Below, one piece after another: positions 54,829-63,268 of a stretch of 64,000 bases of DNA. The notes beneath the pieces were generated by a model, which saw nothing but the letters and a program-made list of their open reading frames with translations, did not search any database and had not been told where the DNA came from. The position numbers were made by a program, and so were the translations under genes. Source of the stretch: Rhodospirillales bacterium (GTDB lineage Bacteria; Pseudomonadota; Alphaproteobacteria; Acetobacterales; Acetobacteraceae); assembly GCA_947447625.1 (NCBI GenBank), contig CANFKS010000004.1, forward strand, positions 1 through 64,000, written 5' to 3'. Each line of letters starts with the position of its first letter. The first letter of the stretch is position 1.

Positions 54829-55775
54829 CACCCGCCCACCCGGATACGCGGATCGAGCGCCGCATACATCAGATCGACAACGAAATTGATTGTCACGACA
54901 AGAAAGGCAATCAGCATCACCAGGTTCTGCACGATCGGATAATCCCGGTTGCGGATGCTCTCCACCAGGAAGCGCGCAAGCCCCGGAATGTTGAACACCG
55001 TTTCGGTCACGATCAGCCCGCCGGCCAGGAACGCCGCCTCCATGCCGATCACCGTCACCACCGGCAGCATCGCATTGCGCAGCGCATGGCGGTAGTTCAC
55101 GGCTCGGGGATACGCCCCCTTGGCATGGGCCGTGCGGATATAGTCCTGCCGCAACACCTCCAGCATCGCCGATCGCGTCAGCCGCATAATCAGCGCCGAG
55201 GAGCGAAACCCCACGGTTGCCGCCGGCACCAGCACCAGCAGGATCGCTTCCGTCCAGGTCCGGGACTCCTGCGTGTAGATCGGCATCGCGCCGAACAGGG
55301 CGACAAACGCCATCAGCACGAGCAGCCCAAGCCAGAACGAGGGCACCGACAGGCCCGACAGGCTCATCACCCTGAGCGCATAATCGAGCGCCGAATTCTG
55401 CCGCACTGCGCTGATCACGCCGAGCGGCACGCCGATGGCGATGGCGAACAGCAGCGCCGTGCCGGCAAGCCGCGCCGAGACGGGAATGCGCGGCCCGATC
55501 TCGGCCCACGCCGATTTTTCCGACACGTAGGAAAACCCGAGATCGCCCTGCACCATGCCGCCGATCCAGGCGGCATATTGCATCGGCAAGGATCGGTCGA
55601 GCCCGAGTTCCTGCTCGATGCGCGCCTTGTCCGCCGGGTTCACCATGCCGGCGCTGTCGAACAGGATATCGACGATATTGCCCGGCACCAGGCGCAGCAG
55701 CACGAAGATGATCAGCGATATGCCGAACAGCGTCAGCAGCATCAGCCCGAAGCGGCGAACCAGATAGGCCCCCAT
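54828..55775 (-). CDS. Peptide/nickel-type ABC transporter permease (DppB-like)
   Basis: A 315-residue permease: MGAYLVRRFGLMLLTLFGISLIIFVLLRLVPG is the typical N-terminus, and GAYPRAVNYRHALRNAMLPV the EAA loop. Together with the DppC-like protein it forms the membrane channel. Eight bases after the binding-protein stop. Confidence 0.9.
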   Translation of the reverse strand: MGAYLVRRFGLMLLTLFGISLIIFVLLRLVPGNIVDILFDSAGMVNPADKARIEQELGLDRSLPMQYAAWIGGMVQGDLGFSYVSEKSAWAEIGPRIPVSARLAGTALLFAIAIGVPLGVISAVRQNSALDYALRVMSLSGLSVPSFWLGLLVLMAFVALFGAMPIYTQESRTWTEAILLVLVPAATVGFRSSALIMRLTRSAMLEVLRQDYIRTAHAKGAYPRAVNYRHALRNAMLPVVTVIGMEAAFLAGGLIVTETVFNIPGLARFLVESIRNRDYPIVQNLVMLIAFLVVTINFVVDLMYAALDPRIRVGG

Positions 55776-55783
55776 CGACCGGC

Positions 55784-57376
55784 CTAGCGGTTGAGCCAGA
55801 GTTCGTCGAAGCGGTAGCCGTTGTAGACCGAGTTGACCATCTGCGTGTAGCCCTTGAGCGCGGGGCCGGTGCAGGTTGCCTTGCGGTCATGCAGAATGAT
55901 CGGCCGCGCCACGTCGTTTTGCAGCTTGCGGTCGATCTCCCACACCATCGCCTTGCGCTTGGCCGGATCGGTCTCCTGGGATTGCGCGTCGAAGGCTTTC
56001 TCGAGTTCCTTGTTGCAGTAGCCCGTCACATTGCGCTCGGAGCCGCAGGAATAGTTTTCGTAGAACGCCTGGTCCGGATCATCGACCGCATTGCCGGTGA
56101 GGTTGAGGCCGACCGCATAATCCTTGCGCGCCAGCTTGGCGAACCACACCGAGGTCTCCACCACATCAAGCTCGCCCTCGATGAAGATTTCCTTCAGGTG
56201 GTCGATCAGGATCACCGCGGGGTCGCGATAGGTCGCGATGTTGCGCGTGCTGATCTTCACTTTCAGCATCTTGTTCGGCCCGTAGCCGAGATCCGCCATG
56301 ATTTTGCGGGCCTGTGCACGGTTGGCCGCGATATCGGGCCCGTAGCCCGTCATGGTCGCCAGCATCTCCTTGGACATGCCCCACACGCCCTCCGGCCCCG
56401 GCAGCATGGTGCCGCCGATATCGGCTTCGCCCTCGGAGAGGATATCGACGAACGCCTTGCGGTCCATGGTCAGCGCCATCGCGCGGCGCACATCGGCGTT
56501 GTCGAAGGGCGGCTTGTCGCGATTGACGATGAGGTTGGTCGACACATTGAGCGGCGCCGTGAAGCACTGCGCACCCGGCGCCTGCGCCTTGATGTCGCGC
56601 AGGATCGGCGGTGTGATTTCAAGCGGAAATGTCATGTCGAACTTGCCGGCGATGAAACCGAGCACCGCGGTCGAGCGGTTGGTCACGATGGTGTATTCGA
56701 TCCCGTCGAGATAAGGCCGCCCCGGTTTCCAGTAATCAGGATTGCGCGCGAGGGTGATCGATTCGTTCTGCTTGAAGGAGACGAACTTGAACGGCCCCGT
56801 GCCGATCGGTGCGGTGCGCTGGACCTGTGCCGAGGTGTGGCACGGATAGATCGGGGCATAGCCCGAGGCGAGCAGCGCGAGCAGCGCGGGTTGCGGCCGC
56901 TCGAGATGGAAGGTGACTTCGTTGTCGCCTTGCACCGTGATGTCGCGGACAGTGCTGAACCACGCCTTGCGCGGATTTTTGCGGAACTTGTCCTGTGTCA
57001 GATCGCGCACCTTGTCGAAGGTGCATTTCACGTCGTTGGCCGTGAACGGCTTGCCGTCATGCCACTTCACGCCGGGGCGGGTCTTGAAGGTGAGGTCCTT
57101 GTTGTCGGCACTCCACTGCCAGGAGGCCGCGAGTTCGGGGACGATGCTGTCCATCGAATTCTGCGCCACATCCTGCTTGTAGATCACCAGGTTGCTGAAC
57201 ACGCCCATGAAGGGGAAGTTGGTCGAATACGTGGCTTCCTCATGGATCGAGGCGCTGCCGGGGCTGTCGCGCTGCCAGGCGCGCATGATGCCGCCCTGCT
57301 TGGGCGTTTGGGCACCGGCGGCGGCGGCCGTGGCCAGGATGGCGGTGGCGAGTGAAAGCGACAACCAGCGTTTCAT
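55784..57376 (-). CDS. Peptide/opine-type ABC transporter substrate-binding protein (family 5)
   Basis: A 530-residue periplasmic protein with signal peptide (MKRWLSLSLATAILATAAAAGAQ, cleavage likely after AGA/Q) and the SBP_bac_5 signature TRPGVKWHDGKPFTANDVKCTFDKVRD. It captures peptides, opines, glutathione or nickel complexes. GGAGG is eight bases before ATG 57376. First gene of a five-gene operon that carries both permeases but no ATPase, so it must borrow DppD/DppF-type ATPases encoded elsewhere. Confidence 0.9.
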   Translation of the reverse strand: MKRWLSLSLATAILATAAAAGAQTPKQGGIMRAWQRDSPGSASIHEEATYSTNFPFMGVFSNLVIYKQDVAQNSMDSIVPELAASWQWSADNKDLTFKTRPGVKWHDGKPFTANDVKCTFDKVRDLTQDKFRKNPRKAWFSTVRDITVQGDNEVTFHLERPQPALLALLASGYAPIYPCHTSAQVQRTAPIGTGPFKFVSFKQNESITLARNPDYWKPGRPYLDGIEYTIVTNRSTAVLGFIAGKFDMTFPLEITPPILRDIKAQAPGAQCFTAPLNVSTNLIVNRDKPPFDNADVRRAMALTMDRKAFVDILSEGEADIGGTMLPGPEGVWGMSKEMLATMTGYGPDIAANRAQARKIMADLGYGPNKMLKVKISTRNIATYRDPAVILIDHLKEIFIEGELDVVETSVWFAKLARKDYAVGLNLTGNAVDDPDQAFYENYSCGSERNVTGYCNKELEKAFDAQSQETDPAKRKAMVWEIDRKLQNDVARPIILHDRKATCTGPALKGYTQMVNSVYNGYRFDELWLNR

Positions 57377-57518
57377 CGAGCGTTCCTCCGAACCGGGCGC
57401 CGTTGTGCGCCTTATCTGGGTTTGGTTTATCACATGCCGGTCAGACCCGCCAAGAAAGAGCACGCGCCTTTCCGGCTGCCCTGGGCCGGGGGCGGATGCT
57501 TGGCGGATCGGGGAGCGG

Positions 57519-58400
57519 TCATCGCCGGGGCAAGCGGGATTCCTGGCGGATGTTCCAGACGATGCCGGCTGCGGTCACGACGGCGCCGAGCATCACCAGC
57601 GGATCGAAAGCCTCGCCGTAGAGGAGGATGCCGACGACGGTGACGAGGGGGATGCGCATGAAATCGATCGGCACGACGACGATGGCATCGCCGTGGCGGA
57701 AGGCGTTGGTGACGCAGAGATGGGCCGAGAGGCCGGCGATGCACAGGATGACGACGCCCGGCAGGGTGGCGGTGGTGAGGTAGGGGAAGATCAAGGGGGG
57801 GCGGCCGGTGAGGGAGGCGGTGATGAGATACATCGGCAGTTGCATCACGTTCATCCAGAACAGGATGTTGAGCACCGAGTTGCTGCCGGTCAATCGTTTG
57901 GTGGTGGTGAGTTGGACCGCGAACATCATGGCGGCGAAGAGCACGATGAGGCCGGCGGGGTCGAAGGCGGTGAAGCCCGGGCGCAGGATGATCAGGATGC
58001 CGACGAAGCCGAGGATGACGGCCAGGATGCGGCTCGCGGTGAGGCGTTCGCCGAGGAACAGGACGCAGAGCACGACGGTCCAGGCCGGGGCGGTGAATTC
58101 AAGCGCGAAGACGGTGGCGATGGGCAGGATGGTCAGGCCCGTGGTCCAGGCCCATTGGCCTGCGAAATGGAAGACATTGCGCGTGGCGTGCAGCCACAAG
58201 GGGCGCGGCAGGCCGATGCGCTGGCGTTTCGTCAGCAGGGCGTAGAGGCCGAGGATGAGGATGCCGCCGAGATTGCGCAGAGCGAGGATCTCGAACACCG
58301 TGAGGCTCGCGGACAAGGCGCGGATGGCGACGGCGAGGAGGACGAAGGAGGCCAGAGCGCCGGTCATCCAGAGGATGACTTTGCGCAGGTCGGTTTGCAT
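57519..58400 (-). CDS. DMT superfamily (EamA) transporter
   Basis: A 293-residue membrane protein with two EamA repeats (LRNLGGILILGLYALLTKRQR; GDAIVVVPIDFMRIPLVTVVGILLYGE). Its ATG overlaps the arsC stop by one base (TGATG), so the two are co-translated. Pairing with an ArsC-type reductase suggests export of a toxic or thiol-bound compound, though the usual arsenite exporters are unrelated (inference). Confidence 0.85.
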   Translation of the reverse strand: MQTDLRKVILWMTGALASFVLLAVAIRALSASLTVFEILALRNLGGILILGLYALLTKRQRIGLPRPLWLHATRNVFHFAGQWAWTTGLTILPIATVFALEFTAPAWTVVLCVLFLGERLTASRILAVILGFVGILIILRPGFTAFDPAGLIVLFAAMMFAVQLTTTKRLTGSNSVLNILFWMNVMQLPMYLITASLTGRPPLIFPYLTTATLPGVVILCIAGLSAHLCVTNAFRHGDAIVVVPIDFMRIPLVTVVGILLYGEAFDPLVMLGAVVTAAGIVWNIRQESRLPRR

Positions 58401-58744
58401 CAGATGATCTCGAGCACGGCCTCCGGCGGGCGGCCGAGGCGGACGCCTTTTGCGGTGACGACGATGGGGCGTTCGATCAGTTCGGGGTGGCTGACCATGG
58501 CGGCGAGGTAGCAGAATTCGGGCACGCCGGACTGGTTGAGGCCGAGTTCGGTGAAGAGGCTGGCTTTGCGGCGCATGAGTTGCGAGGGCTGGAGCGCCAG
58601 GCCTTCGAGGAGGGTGGCCAGGGTCGCCTTGCTGGGCGGGGTTTTCATGTAGTCGATGATGGTGGGTTCGACGCCGTTTTCGCGCAGCAGCGCGAGGGTG
58701 CGGCGCGAAATGGAGCATTTGGGATTGTGGTAGATCGTTGTCAT
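58400..58744 (-). CDS. arsC: Arsenate reductase (glutaredoxin-dependent ArsC family)
   Basis: A 114-residue thioredoxin-fold reductase: YHNPKCSISRRTLALLRENG holds the catalytic Cys, and ERPIVVTAKGVRLGRPPE the anion-binding arginines. Length and motifs fit the true ArsC group. AAGGA lies about ten bases before ATG 58744. Confidence 0.88.
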   Translation of the reverse strand: MTTIYHNPKCSISRRTLALLRENGVEPTIIDYMKTPPSKATLATLLEGLALQPSQLMRRKASLFTELGLNQSGVPEFCYLAAMVSHPELIERPIVVTAKGVRLGRPPEAVLEII

Positions 58745-58851
58745 CCGGGGTGTTCCTTGTCTGGCGGCAGTTAAGCACCGGAGCGGAGGGCGGGGAAGCG
58801 GCTGGCTTGATAACCAATCGTAACGAATAGAGCGTGGGTTGGCGTGGGGGC

Positions 58852-59448
58852 TCAGAGAATTCTGACGAAATGGACGAAGCGGGCGCGGGCGGGTTGGGGC
58901 TGGGATTGAGGTGCAGAGGATTCGGCCGGGGAAGATTCGGCCGGGGGGGGCGGAGGCGGTTTGACCGGGCGCGGGGTGTGGCCGATGCCGAGTGCGCGGC
59001 GCAGCGGGTTGAGCAGGCGTTGCAGCGTGGGGGCCTCGGCCAGGAGATCGGCGATGCCGGGTTCGGCCAGGAGGGTTTCGAGATGCATCCGGGTGAGGGC
59101 TGCTTCGTGCTTGAGGGCGCGCAGAAGCCAGCCGGGGCTGGTGGGGAGGCCCTTGGCGGGATTGTGAGGATGCGGGGTGGGGGGGTGCGGGGTGTGGGAG
59201 CGGGCGCGGTTGCGGCGCAGGTCGATCCGCGGGCGGCGGCCCTGGGCGAGGCGCGCCATCATCCGGGTGATGATGCGGGCGGCGCGGTTGAGGCGGTTGC
59301 AGAGCATCGGGGTCAAGGAGGCGAGCCTGGGGTGGCGGCCGAGGCGCAAGGCGATGAAGCCGATGAGTTGCGTGACGAGCGCGCTGAAGCGGGCCGCGAA
59401 AACCGGGGCCAAAAGGCGCAGCTCTGCCGGGAGGGGTGCTGCCGTCAT
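58852..59448 (-). CDS. Unrecognised protein with hydrophobic N-terminal half and proline-rich tail
   Basis: A 198-residue protein I do not recognise. The N-terminal ~100 residues contain a moderately hydrophobic, arginine-rich helical region (LAPVFAARFSALVTQLIGFIALRLG); there follow TPHPPTPHPHNP, a helical segment and a proline/serine-rich tail with KPPPPPPAESSPAESS. It lacks a Shine-Dalgarno and its start codon lies inside a 23-bp palindrome, so it is probably regulated and may be translated from a leaderless mRNA. Confidence 0.6.
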   Translation of the reverse strand: MTAAPLPAELRLLAPVFAARFSALVTQLIGFIALRLGRHPRLASLTPMLCNRLNRAARIITRMMARLAQGRRPRIDLRRNRARSHTPHPPTPHPHNPAKGLPTSPGWLLRALKHEAALTRMHLETLLAEPGIADLLAEAPTLQRLLNPLRRALGIGHTPRPVKPPPPPPAESSPAESSAPQSQPQPARARFVHFVRIL

Positions 59449-59468
59449 GTTATAAACGTTATAACATG
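59446..59468. promoter_or_regulatory. 23-bp palindrome over the start codon of the unrecognised gene
   Basis: Perfect 10-bp arms CATGTTATAA and TTATAACATG separated by ACG. The left arm contains the complement of the start codon, so a bound dimer would cover the transcription or translation start. Confidence 0.55.
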
Positions 59469-59489
59469 CGTTAGTTCGGCGCAAGAGGT

Positions 59490-61172
59490 TTATGCGACCC
59501 TGTCGAGCGCCATGGCGAGGCCGTCGCGGCGGGGGTCGGCGGCGGCGTGCCACATCGCGCCATGGCGCTGGATCAGTTGGGTGGCGCCGTCGAGGCGGCG
59601 CAGGCTGGTCCAGTGGCCGCGGGCGACGAGGGCGGGGATGTGGGCGGCGTGTTCGGGTTCAAGCTCGGTCATGCCGGACCAGTTCATGGCGTGGGGGGCG
59701 GCGAGGATTTGCTGCGCGTCCTGGATGGGGCCGGCGAGGCGGAGCAGGGCGTTGGCGACGTAGCCGATGATGCGGTAGCCGCCGCCGGCGCCGAGTGCTG
59801 CGACGGCGCGCCCGGTGGCGTCGGTGACGATGCAGGGGGCGATGGAGGTGCGCGGGCGCAGGAAGGGGCCCATGGCGTTGGGCTGGGGTTTGCCGTGGCG
59901 GACCGGGTGAATGGCGAAGTTGGTGAGCACGTTGTTGAGGTAGAAGCCGCCGACGGCGATGCGGGCGCCGAAATTCTGGTTGAGCGTGGTGGTCATGGAG
60001 ACGACCTGGCCGGTGGCGTCGGCGATGCAGAGATGGCTGGTCATGGAGCCGCCGAGGCCGTCATTGTGGCGGTCGGCATGGCCGGGGGGGATTTTTTCGT
60101 TGCGGTGGCGCGGGTCGATATGGCGGGCGCGGCGGGCGAGGTAGGCGGGGTCAAGCAGATGGGCGACGTCGATGGCGCCGGTGGCGGGGTCGGCGTAGGG
60201 GTCTCGATCGGCGAAGGCGACGCGGCCGGCTTCGGCGAGGAGGTGGATGGTGTCGGCGTCGAGTTGGGCGCCGATGGCGGTCAGGCCGTGATGGCGGGCG
60301 AGGCCGATGAGTTGGCCGGCGGCGATGCCGCCATAGGCGGGCAAGGGGGCGGTGGCGACGGTGAGGGCGCCGAGGGGGAAGCGGGGCGCGATGCGTTCGA
60401 TGGCGCGGTATTGCGCCATGTCGCGCATGGTGATGGTGCCGGAGAAGGGGTCGGACTGGACGGCGCGGGCGATGTGCTCGGCGATGTCGCCCTCGTAGAA
60501 GGCGCGGGCGCCGTGCTCGGCGATGATGCGCAGCGTGCGGGCGAGGGCCGGGTTGTGCAGATGTGTGCCGGGGGGGAGCGGGGCGTCGGTGCCGCCGCAG
60601 TAGAGGGCGCGGGCGAAGGGTTCGTCGCGCATCGAGGGGTTTTCGAGCAGGGTGCGCACGAGATAGGGCGAGAGGGCGAAACCGTCGGTGGCGAGTGCGA
60701 TGGCGGGTTCGAACAGGGTTTTCCAGGGCAGGCGGCCGAAGCGGCGGTGCGCGTCGTCGAGCGCGCACAGCGCGCCGGGGACGCCGGCGGTGCGCCCGCC
60801 GAAGGCGGCGCGGTCGGTGGGGATGGTGCGGCCGTCGAAATCGGTTTCGAGGCGCGCCGGCACGCGCGCGGGGGCGGCGGAGATGCCGTCGATGGCGGTG
60901 ATGGCGGTGCCGTCATGGATCAGGAGGAAGGCGCCGCCGCCGAGGCCGGAGGCGTTGGGTTCGACCAGGGTGAGAACCATCTGGCCGGCGATGGCGGCAT
61001 CGATGGCGCTGCCGCCCTGGCGCAGGATGGTGGCCGCGGCCCAGGAGGCGAGGGGGTTGGCGGTGGCGACGGCCTGGCGGCCGCAGGCGGGGCGGGTGCG
61101 GGAGAGGTCGAGATCGAGCCAGGGCTCCGGGGCGCGGCCGAAGGCGAGATGGGCGCCGCTTGGGCGGAGCAT
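59490..61172 (-). CDS. Gamma-glutamyltransferase family protein
   Basis: A 560-residue Ntn-hydrolase precursor: ATANPLASWAAATILRQGGSAIDAAIAGQMVL, ASGLGGGAFLLIHDG and SMTSHLCIADATGQVVSMTTT with the probable nucleophile Thr (TSH). No signal peptide. ATG 61172 is chosen; GTG 61181 has AGGA eight bases upstream and is a good alternative. It is divergent from a second family member, with repeat pair 4 between. Confidence 0.85.
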   Translation of the reverse strand: MLRPSGAHLAFGRAPEPWLDLDLSRTRPACGRQAVATANPLASWAAATILRQGGSAIDAAIAGQMVLTLVEPNASGLGGGAFLLIHDGTAITAIDGISAAPARVPARLETDFDGRTIPTDRAAFGGRTAGVPGALCALDDAHRRFGRLPWKTLFEPAIALATDGFALSPYLVRTLLENPSMRDEPFARALYCGGTDAPLPPGTHLHNPALARTLRIIAEHGARAFYEGDIAEHIARAVQSDPFSGTITMRDMAQYRAIERIAPRFPLGALTVATAPLPAYGGIAAGQLIGLARHHGLTAIGAQLDADTIHLLAEAGRVAFADRDPYADPATGAIDVAHLLDPAYLARRARHIDPRHRNEKIPPGHADRHNDGLGGSMTSHLCIADATGQVVSMTTTLNQNFGARIAVGGFYLNNVLTNFAIHPVRHGKPQPNAMGPFLRPRTSIAPCIVTDATGRAVAALGAGGGYRIIGYVANALLRLAGPIQDAQQILAAPHAMNWSGMTELEPEHAAHIPALVARGHWTSLRRLDGATQLIQRHGAMWHAAADPRRDGLAMALDRVA

Positions 61173-61223
61173 GGTGTGCACGGATGGGATCCTGACGGGG
61201 GTTTCCGGAGGGTAAGGGAAGGG

Positions 61224-61280
61224 CAAGGGAAGGCAAGCGCTTCTTTTTTTGAAAAAAAAGAAGCAAAAAAACTTTGGCCG
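61224..61280 (+). repeat. AAGCGCTTC repeat copy 8 (forward), pair 4
   Basis: Forward copy between two divergent gamma-glutamyltransferase-family genes, so not a shared 3' terminator. Faces copy 9 across 43 bp. Confidence 0.8.
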
Positions 61281-61323
61281 TTTTGGGGGGGGGCGCGGCG
61301 CGGTCGGCGGGGCATCATCCCTA

Positions 61324-61380
61324 AACGGATAAAAGTTTTTTGCTTCTTTTTTCCAAAAAAGAAGCGCTTGCCTTGCCTGC
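61324..61380 (-). repeat. AAGCGCTTC repeat copy 9 (reverse), pair 4
   Basis: Reverse copy, beginning AACGGATAAAAGTTTT and ending GAAGCGCTTGCC, 56 bp upstream of the plus-strand gene start. Confidence 0.8.
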
Positions 61381-61435
61381 CTTGATACCCACCCCCCCTT
61401 TGGTGCCTAATAGCCCGGAATCAGGAGATGCAGTG

Positions 61436-63214
61436 ATGTTCACGACCCGCCCAGAGATTGCCGGCACGTTCGGTGTTGTCGCCACGACGCATTGGATCGC
61501 GTCGCAGGTGGGGATGGCGATATTGGAGCGGGGCGGCAATGCGTTCGATGCGGCCTGTGCGGCGGGGTTCACGTTGCAGGTGGCGGAGCCGCATTTGAAC
61601 GGGCCGGGCGGGGATGCGCCGATCATCGTGCATGATGCGATGGCCAATACGCAGCATGTGATTTGCGGGCAGGGGCCGGCGCCGGATGGGGCGACGGTGG
61701 CGAAGTTCGCTGAACTGGGGCTCGATCTGATCCCGGGGACCGGGCTGTTGCCAGCGACGGTGCCGGGGGCGTTCGATGCGTGGGCGCTGATGTTGCGCGA
61801 TTTCGGGACGATGGAATTGTCGGAGGTGATGTCCTACGCGATCGGTTACGCGCAGAAGGGTATTCATATCGTGCCGCGGATTTCGGCGGCGATCGAGAGT
61901 GTGCGCCCGTTGTTCGAGCAGGAGTGGCGGAGTTCGGCCGCGGTGTTTTTGCGCAACGGCAACACGCCCGCGCCGGGGAGCCTGTTTGCGCGCCCGGCGC
62001 TGGCGGAGACCTGGCAGAAGCTGCTGGGCATGGCCACGGGGAGCACGCGGGAGGCGCGGATCGATAGTGCGCGGAACGCCTGGTATCGCGGGTTTGTGGC
62101 GGAGGCGATCGGGAATTTCTATCAGAACAACGAGATCCTGGATTCCTCGGGCCGGCGGCACCGGGGGTTGTTGACGGCGGACGACATGGCGCGCTGGGCG
62201 GCGGGCGTGGAGGAGCCGGTGGGGATCGATTATCACGGGCATCGCGTGCTGAAGGTGGGGCCGTGGAGCCAGGGGCCGGCGCTGTTGCAGCAATTGGCGA
62301 TTTTGAAGGGGTTCGATATCGCCTCGATGGATCCGTTGGGGGCGGATTTTGCGCATGTGATGATCGAGAGCATGAAATTGGCGTTCGCGGATCGGGAGGC
62401 GTACTACGGCGATCCGGAGCATGTGGAGGTGCCGCTCGGGTATTTGTTGTCCGAGGAGTATAATGCGGGGCGGCGGGGGTTGATCGGGGATAGCGCGAGC
62501 CTGGATTTGCGGCCAGGCGCGGTGCCGGGGCGGACGCCGGATGTGGATCACGAGGCGTGGCGGCGGGCGGATTTGTTGACGCGGGCGCCGGGGGTGGGGG
62601 AGCCCACGGTGGCCAGGCTTGGGGCGATCGGGGGGGATACGTGCCATGTCGATGTGATCGACCGGTGGGGCAATATGGTGAGTGCGACGCCGTCGGGCGG
62701 GTGGTTGCAGTCCTCGCCGGTGATCCCCGAGCTGGGGTTTTGCATTTCGACGCGGGCGCAGATGTTTTGGACGAAGGCGGGGCATCCGAATTCGGTGGCA
62801 CCGCGCAAGCGGCCGCGCACGACGTTGTCGCCGAGCATGGTGTTGCGCGATGGCAAGGCGTGGATGAGTTTCGGCACGCCGGGCGGGGAGCAGCAGGACC
62901 AGTGGCAGCCGATCATGCTGTTGCGGATGTTGCATCACAATATGACGATCCAGCAGGCGATCGATGCGCCGTCGTTTCATACGGAGCATTGGCCGTCGAG
63001 CTTCTGGCCGCGGGTGTCGCGGCCTGGGAAGGTGGTGCTGGAGGGGCGCTACGATGCCGGCGTGCTGGCGGAGTTGCTGCGGCGCGGGCACAAGGCGGAG
63101 ATGGGCGACGCCTGGAGCGAGGGGCGGCTGTCGGCGGCGCGGCTGGAGGATGATGGGCAGATGTTTGCCGGCGCCAATCCGCGCGGGATGCAGGGGTATG
63201 CGGTCGGTCGATGA
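61436..63214 (+). CDS. Gamma-glutamyltransferase family protein
   Basis: A 592-residue member: VVATTHWIASQVGMAILERGGNAFDAACAAGFTLQVAEPHLNGPGGDAP-type large subunit and IGGDTCHVDVIDRWGNMVSATPSGG, where Thr before CH is the likely processing nucleophile. HLNGPGGDA replaces the usual GLGGG. No signal peptide. AGGAG precedes ATG 61436. The third such gene in the window; acyl-transferase or acylase activity on an unknown amide is likely. Confidence 0.87.
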   Translation: MFTTRPEIAGTFGVVATTHWIASQVGMAILERGGNAFDAACAAGFTLQVAEPHLNGPGGDAPIIVHDAMANTQHVICGQGPAPDGATVAKFAELGLDLIPGTGLLPATVPGAFDAWALMLRDFGTMELSEVMSYAIGYAQKGIHIVPRISAAIESVRPLFEQEWRSSAAVFLRNGNTPAPGSLFARPALAETWQKLLGMATGSTREARIDSARNAWYRGFVAEAIGNFYQNNEILDSSGRRHRGLLTADDMARWAAGVEEPVGIDYHGHRVLKVGPWSQGPALLQQLAILKGFDIASMDPLGADFAHVMIESMKLAFADREAYYGDPEHVEVPLGYLLSEEYNAGRRGLIGDSASLDLRPGAVPGRTPDVDHEAWRRADLLTRAPGVGEPTVARLGAIGGDTCHVDVIDRWGNMVSATPSGGWLQSSPVIPELGFCISTRAQMFWTKAGHPNSVAPRKRPRTTLSPSMVLRDGKAWMSFGTPGGEQQDQWQPIMLLRMLHHNMTIQQAIDAPSFHTEHWPSSFWPRVSRPGKVVLEGRYDAGVLAELLRRGHKAEMGDAWSEGRLSAARLEDDGQMFAGANPRGMQGYAVGR

Positions 63215-63268
63215 GGCGGAGCTGGTCCCCCCGGTGGGGGGATCGCTGTGTTCGGGCGGAAGGGACGA

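Noticed and set aside
57420-57440. Possible DnaA box at TTATCACA near the skew switch
   Set aside because: Does not match the nine-base consensus and is single; no origin genes nearby.
61173-61226. Upstream TTG start for the GGT-family gene
   Set aside because: The extension runs into repeat copy 8 and adds a proline-rich segment with no signal-peptide character.
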